From NCBI GenBank assembly GCA_020216655.1, contig JAIWNU010000055.1:1-10000 (forward strand): a DNA stretch of 10,000 bases, read 5' to 3'. Below, in pieces: positions 1 through 6,677 of the stretch. The notes under the pieces are model-generated. The model did not search any database. It was not told the DNA's origin and saw nothing but the letters and a program-made list of their open reading frames with translations. The stretch's first letter is position 1, and the number at the start of each line of letters is the position of its first letter. Origin of the DNA: Treponema sp. Its GTDB lineage: Bacteria; Spirochaetota; Spirochaetia; Treponematales; Breznakiellaceae. Position numbers and translations under genes: made by a program.

Positions 1-103
1 ATGTCAACATAATCAAAGGAGAAGTAAAAGGTCGGAATAGTTAAAATTTTGGTCGATTCATTCCCGCTGTTACATGGTTATGATAGGTACGACAGCAAAT
101 GAC
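1..103. other. Left-edge non-coding stretch
   Basis: No gene can be supported here. All three plus-strand frames meet an early stop, and the minus strand offers no start codon followed by an open frame. The stretch lies downstream of the minus-strand gene ending at 104. Arms at about 65-70 and 92-96 (GCTGT and ACAGC) could form a weak bulged hairpin, but no T-run follows on the minus strand, so it is not called a terminator. The plus strand could hold the last few codons of a gene ending near 44, which cannot be decided from this window. Confidence 0.4.
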
Positions 104-979
104 TTAATACAGAGCGGACTGGTTCCAAAGCTCCAGGATTCTTGATGTGGTGGCGGAAATTTCTTCCGGTCGCAGATCTTCGAGCAAAACCGGAATGTCA
201 GTTTTACCGATGGATCTCAGCCGGCGGAACAGACCCAACCAGTCGAGGTCTCCTGTCCCGGCAGGCAGGGATTTGGATTTAATCGGACCGCAGCTGCCTT
301 CGGTTATCCGATAGTCTTTTGCATGGATAGCCACAATATGCATCCCAAAGGAGGCAAAACAGTCATCAAGGAAACTGTCCTGGCTGGCCACACCAGTTTT
401 TCCGACAAGATTGACCGGGTCAAAGATGACCCCCAGCAAGGGGGAATCAATGTCTTTAAGCAGCCGTTGCATCAACCGAGGAGTAGCAATCGTGTGAGTA
501 TCGGCCACTGGTTCAATACCCACGATAACAGGCTGAGAATGAGCAGCAATTTCTTCTGCTTTTCTTACAAGGCGCTGTACCGATTCGCGCAATAACTGGT
601 AGGTAGCTTCTGTTGCGGTATCTGGATGAAAGGAGCAGTCAGGATTGCGGGAACCAGTTTCTGTTCCCACGATAGAACAATTAAATTCCGGAGCAGCCTG
701 GATATGTTGTTCGAACCGATTTAATTCTTGCTCGTGAGTTTCGGGGTCGGGATGAACCGGATTAATATAACAGCCCAGTACAGCAATACGAATTTGATGC
801 TGCTCAAATGCTTTAGTTACGGCCGGTACATCAATGTTCGCAGGATACCGCGGTGCGTCGGGCAAGGCTTTAGATATGGCGAGCTGAACACACTGGATCC
901 CTGTTTCGGCAATATGGCTTGCCAAAATCTCAGCAGGCAAACGTCCGAAATCGTGAGCCCTGGCTCCAATAGTTATCAT
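104..979 (-). CDS. Sugar phosphate isomerase/epimerase-like TIM-barrel protein
   Basis: This 291-residue protein is probably a cytosolic member of the xylose isomerase-like / AP endonuclease 2 TIM-barrel family. Seen in order: the N-terminal strand ITIGARAHDFG (2-12), GTETG (105-109), VGIEPV (153-158), GVIFDPVNL (183-191), AIHAKDY (217-223), PAGTGDLDW (239-247) and LLEDL (265-269). Glu156, Asp187, His219 and Glu267 are the likely metal ligands by family analogy. The frame stays open upstream, but the family-like N-terminus begins at 979. A start at 1084 would add 35 poorly conserved residues and run into the opposite GH28 gene. No good Shine-Dalgarno precedes 979. It is divergent from the GH28 gene with 36 bases between starts. 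The exact substrate is unknown. A role in interconverting keto-uronates or other pectin-derived sugars is inferred only from context. Confidence 0.8.
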   Translation of the reverse strand: MITIGARAHDFGRLPAEILASHIAETGIQCVQLAISKALPDAPRYPANIDVPAVTKAFEQHQIRIAVLGCYINPVHPDPETHEQELNRFEQHIQAAPEFNCSIVGTETGSRNPDCSFHPDTATEATYQLLRESVQRLVRKAEEIAAHSQPVIVGIEPVADTHTIATPRLMQRLLKDIDSPLLGVIFDPVNLVGKTGVASQDSFLDDCFASFGMHIVAIHAKDYRITEGSCGPIKSKSLPAGTGDLDWLGLFRRLRSIGKTDIPVLLEDLRPEEISATTSRILELWNQSALY

Positions 980-1015
980 GGAATCACTATATATTGAATT
1001 TGAAAGGTTGGGAAT

Positions 1016-2064
1016 ATGGTTATAGCACTTTCTGGACACGAAGCAGATCAAAAAAGTCTTTATGACGATACACAGAATCTTCAATCTGCGCTCGACAAGA
1101 TATCTTTGCTGGGAGGAGGACAGGTACTTTTGAAAGAAGGTGTTTTTTATTCGGGTCCCCTCAAACTTCGATCAAACGTACATTTTCATATAGAAAAGGA
1201 TGCGACCCTTTCCTTTGTTTTTGATCTAGACCGGTATCCTCCGGTATGGACCCGCTGGGAAGGGGTCGAATGCTGGGCTATGCATCCCCTTTTGTTTGCT
1301 CAAAACAGCCACCATATTATTCTGAGCGGCTCAGGAACCATCGACGAAACGGGCAGCCCTGGTGGAATATGCTCAGACAAGCAAAGGCGGAAAAACGGTC
1401 AGTACCGGTTCATCCGGTAGAGCAACAGTTTGCTGCGCTGAATCCAGGCTATCGTGAACAGCCATCCGGTGGTGGTGGCAGGGAAATTCAATTCTTAAGA
1501 CCTCCCCTCGTACAATTCTTACATTGCTCAGATATAGAGATACGGGATCTTACCTTACAGAATTCCCCTTTTTGGAACACCCATTTAGTGTACTCCCGTA
1601 ATATACAGGTAGTGAACGCACAGTTTATCAATCCCCATGAGGGACCAAATACAGACGGGTTAAATATAGATTCTTTTACAGATGTCACAATTAAAGGTTG
1701 CTCTTTTGATGTAGGAGATGACTGCCTTGGTTTAAAATCTGGTGCTGGTGTGGATGGCCTGCGGGTCGGGAGGCCCACTGAACATATCAGCATACAGGGA
1801 TGCACTATGAGAGGTGGCCACGGGGGGGTTGTGATTGGCAGTGAAACCGCCGGTGGTGTAAGGGATGTACGCATTACAAACTGCAACATGAAAGGAACCG
1901 ATCGGGGCTTGCCAGAACCGCGGGGCAGAGGGATCCGAATACGAAATGTAGACGGACTTACCCTCTCTAGAATTACGGTCAAGTTCCCGGAAGAAAGCAA
2001 TGAACTTAAGGAAGCCCTGCTGCTGGAGGATGGTGTTTCCCGTTATCAGTTTTTTACTAAATGA
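1016..2064 (+). pseudogene. GH28 polygalacturonase-family gene, frameshifted and internally shortened
   Basis: Glycoside hydrolase family 28 beta-helix enzymes cleave galacturonan. The first frame (from ATG 1016, after GAAAGG at 1002-1007) gives about 110 good residues including GGGQVLL and the strand SGSGTID, then turns to nonsense and stops at 1420. The family sequence resumes in another frame at 1348 with NGQPWWNML and runs to 2064. Restoring one missing base at about 1346-1347 joins them as GTID-x-NGQPWW, giving some 349 residues. The catalytic signatures NTDG, VGDDC and GGHGG are present, but the RIK motif expected after GTDRG is absent. The text jumps to a segment resembling the family's C-terminus, so roughly 100 residues seem missing compared with the usual 440-450. 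No signal peptide is visible, so an intact ancestor probably acted on imported oligogalacturonides. The 3' end overlaps kdgA by 19 bases, tail to tail. A sequencing error could explain the frameshift, but not the missing segment. Confidence 0.8.
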
Positions 2065-3002
2065 ACCGCAAAGCCCCCTATCTCCTTGTCGAGGTAGATG
2101 ACTTTTAACCGACCCTTTTCGTATTTCGCAGTTTCTTCTACACCGGAGAATCCAAACTGACTAAGATAGATGAGGGCCCGTTCAACATTGTTGCAGCTCA
2201 GCGCGAGATGCCCCTTTGTGCCTCTGCCTGGACTTTTCATGATTTCCAGTGATTGACCTGAAAAAATTGATGAAGTGCCTTCTTTTATTGAAAAACCTAG
2301 CTTGTTAAAGAATGATGCGGTTATCTGTGCCTCCGCTTCGCTTATTTCGTTAATGCCTATATGGGCAAAAGCAAAGCCCTGCAGTGCGAGCCGGGACTGT
2401 ATGCACAGGGCGGTTATTTTATCCCATTGTTCGGTGGCTATCAAATCCTCTTTGACCATCCAGCTTCCACCGATCGCTACCACCGAAGGAATTTTTGCAT
2501 AGGAACCAATATTATCAAGGTCGATACCACCGGTAGGTACAAATTTGATGGAATTAAAGGGTGCGGAAAGAGATTTTACCATAGCTGGTCCCCCAGATGC
2601 CTCTGCGGGAAAAAATTTAAAAATTTCAATGCCTAGCTCAAGACCAGCTTCGATCGCCGATGGATTGTTTGCACCTGGAATAATGGGTAAGCCTTGACTG
2701 CGGCAATATTCTATGGTCGAGGTATTTAAGCCTGGTGATACGATGAATTGGGCTCCCGCATTTCGAGCCCGTTCGGCCAGATTACGGTTGATAACAGTAC
2801 CCGCACCGACAATAAGCTCTGGGCATTCAGCATGAAGCCGGCGTATGGATTCTTCCGCAGACAGGGTGCGGAAGGTAATTTCTGCCACGGGGATGCCGCC
2901 GGCAATCAATGCCTTTCCTAAAGGAACCGCTTTATGGGGGTCTTCTATGGTAATAACAGGCACAAGGCCAATGTCTTGTATCGTATCAAACACCGAATAC
3001 AT
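2046..3002 (-). CDS. kdgA: KDPG / 4-hydroxy-2-oxoglutarate aldolase with C-terminal VOC-like domain
   Basis: The enzyme cleaves 2-keto-3-deoxy-6-phosphogluconate to pyruvate and glyceraldehyde-3-phosphate, the last step after KdgK. The class I aldolase domain (about 1-205) shows VPVITIED, AEITFRT with Glu41 and Arg45, GAGTV (66-70), FIVSPG (86-91), IPGANNP, the Schiff-base lysine in FKFFPAE (Lys129) and the phosphate-binding PTGGI (156-160). Typical KdgA/Eda proteins have about 205-215 residues; this one has 318. Residues about 212-318 form a glyoxalase/VOC-like domain (AHIGIN, LEIMKS, GHLALS) with His214, Glu253 and His265 where metal ligands often lie. The last ligand position seems changed to GGFAVHL. 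The start at 3002 is chosen because GGAGG at 3011-3015 sits 8 bases upstream; an in-frame ATG at 3017 would place that site inside the gene. It is divergent from kdgK and likely co-regulated with it. Confidence 0.9.
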   Translation of the reverse strand: MYSVFDTIQDIGLVPVITIEDPHKAVPLGKALIAGGIPVAEITFRTLSAEESIRRLHAECPELIVGAGTVINRNLAERARNAGAQFIVSPGLNTSTIEYCRSQGLPIIPGANNPSAIEAGLELGIEIFKFFPAEASGGPAMVKSLSAPFNSIKFVPTGGIDLDNIGSYAKIPSVVAIGGSWMVKEDLIATEQWDKITALCIQSRLALQGFAFAHIGINEISEAEAQITASFFNKLGFSIKEGTSSIFSGQSLEIMKSPGRGTKGHLALSCNNVERALIYLSQFGFSGVEETAKYEKGRLKVIYLDKEIGGFAVHLVKN

Positions 3003-3010
3003 GGTACTTA

Positions 3011-3015
3011 CCTCC
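3011..3015 (-). promoter_or_regulatory. Ribosome-binding site that fixes the kdgA start
   Basis: On the minus strand GGAGG lies 8 bases before the ATG at 3002. It overlaps the first codons of the longer reading that starts at 3017, so the shorter start is favoured. Confidence 0.75.
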
Positions 3016-3021
3016 ATGCAT

Positions 3022-3061
3022 ACTATAACACGTGATTTTAAAAAATGGAATAATGTTTCAA
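3022..3061 (-). promoter_or_regulatory. Possible kdgA promoter
   Basis: Two weak minus-strand solutions exist. One pairs TTGAAA (3056-3061) with TAAAAT (3035-3040) across 15 bases. The other uses TATAGT (3022-3027) with a poor -35 (TTCCAT, 3045-3050) across 17 bases. The first leaves a more comfortable leader of about 25 bases before the ATG at 3002. Both overlap the palindrome at 3046-3060, which would suit repression. The choice between them is inference. Confidence 0.3.
3046..3060. promoter_or_regulatory. Imperfect palindrome resembling a KdgR (IclR-family) operator
   Basis: The element TGGAATAATGTTTCA has half-sites that match at five of seven outer positions. With its flanks it resembles the TGAAAC/GTTTCA-type box recognised by KdgR in enterobacteria. 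It lies between the divergent kdgA and kdgK starts, just upstream of the kdgK -35 and over the candidate kdgA promoter. The IclR-family regulator encoded at 5862-6677 is the obvious candidate to bind it. The resemblance is from memory of the consensus and the region is AT-rich, so a chance match is possible. Confidence 0.4.
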
Positions 3062-3067
3062 AAATAA

Positions 3068-3095
3068 TTGACGAAAAAATCCAGTAGTGTATAAT
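3068..3095 (+). promoter_or_regulatory. Sigma-70-type promoter for kdgK-kduI-kduD
   Basis: A TTGACG -35 (3068-3073) and a perfect TATAAT -10 (3090-3095) are separated by 16 bases. Transcription would begin near 3102, about 20 bases before the kdgK ATG and just ahead of its ribosome-binding site. This is the best promoter in the window and fits a three-gene operon with no other internal promoter seen. Confidence 0.75.
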
Positions 3096-3108
3096 AAAAG
3101 AAGGACTT

Positions 3109-3115
3109 GAGGAGG
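3109..3115 (+). promoter_or_regulatory. Ribosome-binding site that fixes the kdgK start
   Basis: GAGGAGG lies 6 bases before the ATG at 3122. An upstream in-frame TTG at 3107 would put this site inside the gene, so the ATG at 3122 is preferred. Confidence 0.8.
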
Positions 3116-3121
3116 AATGAA

Positions 3122-4156
3122 ATGCATCGGATCATTAGCTTTGGCGAAATCATGCTTCGTTTAAAATCCCCGGAACATGAACGGTTATTCCAATCTCCGG
3201 TACTCGAAGCGCGTTTTGGCGGCGGGGAAGCAAATGTGGCGGTCTCTCTGGCTCTTTTTGGAGAATCTGCGGCTTTTGTTACTGCCCTGCCGGATAATCC
3301 TCTTGGGAATGCTGCGGTTCAGGAGCTACGAAAATATGGGGTCGATACAAGCATGATAAAACGGACAAGCGGCCGCATGGGGATCTATTTTCTTGAAGCG
3401 GGAGCAAACCAGCGGCCATCCAATGTTGTTTACGATCGTGAGGGATCCTGCATTTCCCGTGTCCAAGCTGGCGATTTTGATTGGTTTCGCATTTTTTCTG
3501 GGGCCTCCTGGTTCCATATCACGGGGATTACTCCGGCCCTTTCACAATCCGCAGCGGATACGGCTTTGGAAGCAATGAAACAAGCAAAAGCCTCAGGTCT
3601 ACAAGTGTCGATTGACCTCAACTATCGGAAAAAATTATGGAACTATGGGGTGAGTGCTCCGCAGGTAATGCGGCAGTTGGCGGCCTACGCGGACCTTATT
3701 ATTGCCAATGAGGAGGATATCCAGGCTAGTTTGGATATCAAAGCTCATCAAATTGATGTAAAAACCGGTGTTTTGGATAAGGTAGTCTATCGAACACTGG
3801 CTGTTCAGGTTAAGGAAGCGTTTCCTTCTGTTCACTCGGTGGCGATTACCCTCCGGGAGAGCCATTCGGCGGATTACAATGGATGGTCAGCGGTGCTGCA
3901 CGGTAAAACTGGATTCTATCAATCCCGTTCATACGAAATAACCGACATAGTCGACAGGGTTGGCGGCGGAGACAGTTTTTCTGCAGGACTCATATACGGG
4001 TTGCTTAATTTTTCTGGGGATGAACAAAGAGCTTTGGAGTTTGCTACGGCCGCATCGGCCTTGAAGCATTCGGTGAGCGGCGATTTTAATCTGGTGACCC
4101 TTGCTGAAGTGGAGCAGCTTCTTAAAGGGGATGGTTCAGGCCGGGTTCAGCGCTAA
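3122..4156 (+). CDS. kdgK: 2-dehydro-3-deoxygluconokinase (PfkB-family sugar kinase)
   Basis: KdgK phosphorylates 2-keto-3-deoxygluconate with ATP to give KDPG, the substrate of the divergent aldolase. The 344-residue protein begins with the PfkB substrate-side strand ISFGEIMLRL (5-14) and has the conserved FGGGEANVAVSLA segment (32-44). The C-terminal PfkB signature is VDRVGGGDSFSAGL (277-290), with Asp284 as likely catalytic base and the GGG run as anion hole. Here DRVGGGD replaces the more usual DTTGAGD, as in other long KdgK homologues. It is the first gene of the operon, 22 bases ahead of kduI. KDG versus another 2-keto-3-deoxy acid as substrate cannot be proved from motifs, but neighbouring kduI, kduD and kdgA make KDG by far the most likely. 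Confidence 0.92.
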   Translation: MHRIISFGEIMLRLKSPEHERLFQSPVLEARFGGGEANVAVSLALFGESAAFVTALPDNPLGNAAVQELRKYGVDTSMIKRTSGRMGIYFLEAGANQRPSNVVYDREGSCISRVQAGDFDWFRIFSGASWFHITGITPALSQSAADTALEAMKQAKASGLQVSIDLNYRKKLWNYGVSAPQVMRQLAAYADLIIANEEDIQASLDIKAHQIDVKTGVLDKVVYRTLAVQVKEAFPSVHSVAITLRESHSADYNGWSAVLHGKTGFYQSRSYEITDIVDRVGGGDSFSAGLIYGLLNFSGDEQRALEFATAASALKHSVSGDFNLVTLAEVEQLLKGDGSGRVQR

Positions 4157-4165
4157 GAAGTACGC

Positions 4166-4172
4166 AAAGGAG
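4166..4172 (+). promoter_or_regulatory. Ribosome-binding site that fixes the kduI start
   Basis: AAAGGAG lies 6 bases before the ATG at 4179. The frame is open back to an ATG at 4101 inside kdgK, but that start has no comparable site and would add residues absent from KduI. Confidence 0.75.
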
Positions 4173-4178
4173 TCTACT

Positions 4179-5015
4179 ATGGAATTACATGTTCGATATT
4201 CGAACCATCCAGAAAATGCAAAGCATTATGATACGGAAACACAGCGGAAACACTTTCTGGTGGAGGCTGTGTTTGTGCTTGGGAAACTGCAGCTGACCTA
4301 TACGCATCAGGATCGGGTCATTTTTGGAGGAGCCATGCCGACGGGAAGGGCCCTCAGTCTTGAGGCGGGCAAAGAGCTGGGAACCAGTTTCTTCCTTGAA
4401 CGCAGGGAACTGGGCTGCATCAACATTGGTGGGGCTGGTACGGTTACCGCTGACGGACTGAGCTATACCCTGCAGAAGGGTGACGGACTGTATATCGGTA
4501 TGGGCACCAAGGATGTGAGCTTTGCTTCCGAAGATCCCTCTCTGCCTGCTAAGTTTTATGTGGTAAGCTCTCCGGCTCATCAAGCATACCCGACAGTACG
4601 GATTGAACAAAAGCAGGCGAATCCCCGCAGACTTGGCAGCCAGGAGACATCGAACGAACGGACCATCTATCAATATGTGCATCCTGCGGTCTGCAAGAGC
4701 TGCCAGCTAGTTATGGGGATGACGGTCCTTGAAAAGGGCAGTGTCTGGAATACGATGCCCTGTCACACCCATGAAAGGCGGATGGAAGTGTATTTCTATT
4801 TTGATATGGTCAGCGAAACCAGGGTCATTCACTTGTTCGGTGAGCCCTCGGAGACCCGGCACCTTGTGGTGGCGAATGAACAGGCGGTTATTTCTCCCAG
4901 CTGGTCTATCCATTCCGGGGTTGGAACCGGCCAGTATACCTTTATCTGGGGCATGGCAGGGGAAAACCAGAATTTTGATGATATGGATTTTGTAAAACCA
5001 GAGGATTTACGCTAG
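4179..5015 (+). CDS. kduI: 5-dehydro-4-deoxy-D-glucuronate isomerase
   Basis: KduI isomerises 5-keto-4-deoxyuronate, formed spontaneously from the unsaturated uronate released by pectate lyases and unsaturated-uronyl hydrolases, to 2,5-diketo-3-deoxygluconate. From the ATG at 4179 the protein has 278 residues, the same length as the E. coli enzyme. It starts in typical fashion with MELHVRYSNHPE. The cupin metal site is intact: His196 and His198 in PCHTHERRMEVYFYFD, Glu203 in the same motif and His245 in SIHSGVG, the same numbers as the E. coli zinc ligands. It lies 22 bases after kdgK, and its TAG stop is part of the AGGAGG ribosome-binding site of kduD. Its presence shows that the cell handles lyase-derived, not only hydrolase-derived, pectin products. 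Confidence 0.96.
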   Translation: MELHVRYSNHPENAKHYDTETQRKHFLVEAVFVLGKLQLTYTHQDRVIFGGAMPTGRALSLEAGKELGTSFFLERRELGCINIGGAGTVTADGLSYTLQKGDGLYIGMGTKDVSFASEDPSLPAKFYVVSSPAHQAYPTVRIEQKQANPRRLGSQETSNERTIYQYVHPAVCKSCQLVMGMTVLEKGSVWNTMPCHTHERRMEVYFYFDMVSETRVIHLFGEPSETRHLVVANEQAVISPSWSIHSGVGTGQYTFIWGMAGENQNFDDMDFVKPEDLR

Positions 5016-5023
5016 GAGGGGAT

Positions 5024-5794
5024 ATGGGCGGAATTTTAGAATCCTTCCGATTGGATGGGAAGGCTGCAATTGTGACCGGCTGTCACAAAGGGCTGGGCCA
5101 GCGGATGGCGACCGCCCTTGCCGAGGCAGGGGCTGATATAGTGGGGGTGAGCTTTTCGCCGGAAGCAGCGGAAACGAAGGCTGCTGTAGAGGCTGCGGGC
5201 CGGAAATTTGTCTATGTTTCGGCGGATCTCAGGTCTACCAAGCCCATACAAAATATTATTGAGACCACCCTTGCAATGTTAGGGCGAATAGACATTTTAG
5301 TGAACAATGCGGGGATTATTAAACGGAATGATCCCCTTGAGTTTTCTGAAGATGACTGGGACGAGGTTATGTCGATTAACCTGAAAACCCTCTTTTTCCT
5401 GAGCCAGGCCGTAGCCCGGCATTTTGTGGCCCAGAAAAAGCCGGGTAAAATTATTAATGTAGCGTCCCTGTTGAGTTTTCAGGGCGGCATCCGGGTACCT
5501 TCTTATACGGCAAGCAAATTCGGTGTCCGGGGCCTTACCATGCTGCTTGCCAATGAATGGGCGAAATATGGCATTAACGTGAATGCAATTGCACCGGGCT
5601 ATATGGCAACAGATATTACCGTACAGCTCCGGGAGGATCCTGAGCGGAGCAGGGCGATTCTGGAACGGATTCCTGCAGGCCGCTGGGGAAAACCGGAAGA
5701 TCTCGCGGGTGCGGTGGTGTACCTTGCTTCTCCCGCTTCGGATTATGTGAACGGTACTACCCTCGCGGTAGACGGGGGCTGGCTGGCCCGCTGA
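5024..5794 (+). CDS. kduD: 2-dehydro-3-deoxy-D-gluconate 5-dehydrogenase (SDR family)
   Basis: KduD reduces 2,5-diketo-3-deoxygluconate with NAD(P)H to 2-keto-3-deoxygluconate, which then goes to KdgK. The 256-residue classical short-chain dehydrogenase has the cofactor motif TGCHKGLG (18-25), NNAG (94-97), Asn119, Ser148 in INVASLLSFQGG, and the catalytic pair Tyr161 and Lys165 in SYTASK. PGYMATD (191-197) and the C-terminal VDGGWLAR are typical of KduD. The ribosome-binding site AGGAGGGG begins at 5014 within the kduI stop codon, so the two are translationally linked. A KduD role rather than gluconate 5-dehydrogenase is supported by fusion-like spacing with kduI. Its TGA stop is part of the first unit of the 15-bp tandem repeat that fills the gap to the convergent regulator gene. 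Confidence 0.95.
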   Translation: MGGILESFRLDGKAAIVTGCHKGLGQRMATALAEAGADIVGVSFSPEAAETKAAVEAAGRKFVYVSADLRSTKPIQNIIETTLAMLGRIDILVNNAGIIKRNDPLEFSEDDWDEVMSINLKTLFFLSQAVARHFVAQKKPGKIINVASLLSFQGGIRVPSYTASKFGVRGLTMLLANEWAKYGINVNAIAPGYMATDITVQLREDPERSRAILERIPAGRWGKPEDLAGAVVYLASPASDYVNGTTLAVDGGWLAR

Positions 5795-5871
5795 GGGAGC
5801 TAAAGCTGACGGAGACTTAGCTGAGGGAGACTTAGCTGACGGAGACTTAGCTTAGGGAGACTTAGCTGAGG
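5790..5871. repeat. 15-bp tandem repeat, about 5.5 copies, at a convergent gene junction
   Basis: Units start at 5790, 5805, 5820, 5835 and 5850, followed by a partial copy from 5865. Units 2 to 5 differ at only a few positions from GCTGAGGGAGACTTA; unit 1 is the most diverged at its end. The array starts in the last codons of kduD and ends in the last codons of the IclR gene. Because 15 is a multiple of three, most units repeat an in-frame TGA for the plus-strand gene and an in-frame TAA for the minus-strand gene. No T-tailed hairpin is seen, so a terminator role is not supported. It looks like a minisatellite formed by slippage or unequal exchange. Confidence 0.9.
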
Positions 5872-6677
5872 CTCTGTCCCCGGCGGTTTTTTTGCCCCGG
5901 GGCTGCTGCTCCGAGGGATTGTTCCCAGCCTAAAATCGCTGATATCTCAGCTGCAGCTGCTTGTATTCTTTCGATATACATGGCTTTTTTTTCTTCTTTG
6001 AAGCGGAATATAGGCCAGGATACGCTGATGGCGGCTATCGCTTTGCCTTCATAATTGAAGACCGGCGCTGCGAGGCAGGTTATACCTTCCTCATGTTCCT
6101 CCCGGTCAGCAGCAATACCGCTCAGGGCAATGTCATGCAGTTCCAACTCGAGACTCGTCTTGTTTTTTATAGTATGGGGCGTAAAGGGTACCAGAGAAAG
6201 CCGCGAGATATGTTCTTTTTGTTCGTCCTTGTCCATATAGGCAAGCAAGGTTTTCCCAATGGCTGTGCAATACAGGGGAATCCGTTTGCCAAGCCGGGAA
6301 TACATGCGGATGGTATATTTTGACTCAATCTTGAGGATATATATGGCATCGTTCTCGTCCAAGACCCCCATGTGCACCGTTTCCCCCAGGTCGGCGGAAA
6401 GCCGCTCCGCAATGGGCCGGGAAACTGAGGGTATATCAATGTGATCCAGCGCCCTGGCTCCTAAACTAAAAAGTTTCAGGGTTAAAAACCAGCGGTCTCC
6501 TTCGTCCTTTTTTACATAACCCAATTCTTTGAGGGTTTGTAAAAAGCGGTAGACCGTTGGTTTTGCAAGTTTTGTCTTTTTTGCCAGATCTTCCAGATTT
6601 ATACCCGACACCGATGACAGGGTATTTAAAATCGTAAAGGTCCGGTCGACAGCGCTGATTCGTTTTGGTGCACTCAT
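5862..6677 (-). CDS. IclR-family transcriptional regulator, probably KdgR-like
   Basis: This 271-residue protein has the IclR layout: an N-terminal winged helix-turn-helix (about 7-70; NLEDLAKKTKLAKPTVYRF from 27 and the wing GYVKKDEGDRWFLT) and a C-terminal effector domain (about 80-250). The latter shows HMGVLDENDAIYILKIES (102-119), PLYCTAIGKTLLA (134-146) and GIAADREEHEEGITCLAAPV (187-206). In pectin loci this family includes KdgR, which senses 2-keto-3-deoxygluconate, so the protein is probably the local uronate-responsive repressor; that is inference. Its ATG overlaps the uxaC stop by the sequence ATGA with no separate ribosome-binding site, pointing to translational coupling. The last 15 or so residues form a basic, low-complexity tail (GAAAPGQKNRRG) beyond the usual domain end, and the final codons come from the tandem repeat. 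Confidence 0.93.
   Translation of the reverse strand: MSAPKRISAVDRTFTILNTLSSVSGINLEDLAKKTKLAKPTVYRFLQTLKELGYVKKDEGDRWFLTLKLFSLGARALDHIDIPSVSRPIAERLSADLGETVHMGVLDENDAIYILKIESKYTIRMYSRLGKRIPLYCTAIGKTLLAYMDKDEQKEHISRLSLVPFTPHTIKNKTSLELELHDIALSGIAADREEHEEGITCLAAPVFNYEGKAIAAISVSWPIFRFKEEKKAMYIERIQAAAAEISAILGWEQSLGAAAPGQKNRRGQSLS

Noticed and set aside
980..1084. N-terminal extension of the isomerase gene to an ATG at 1084
   Set aside because: It adds 35 residues without family similarity, lacks a ribosome-binding site and overlaps the GH28 coding start; the family N-terminus begins at 979.
1340..1352. Programmed frameshift in the GH28 gene
   Set aside because: No slippery heptamer or following hairpin is apparent, and a second lesion further on points to decay or error.
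1488..2000. Long minus-strand frame opposite the GH28 gene
   Set aside because: Its translation has no recognisable motifs, and the plus strand in this stretch carries clear GH28 signatures.
4101..4178. Longer kduI start inside kdgK
   Set aside because: The ATG at 4179 has AAAGGAG in front and gives exactly the usual 278 residues with standard zinc-ligand numbering.
5790..5871. CRISPR-like array
   Set aside because: The units are directly adjacent 15-mers with no spacers, and no cas gene is near.
5877..5903. Possible terminator for kduD (GC-rich arms around a T-run)
   Set aside because: The T-run is in the loop, not after the stem, and the bases encode the lysine/arginine tail of the IclR protein.
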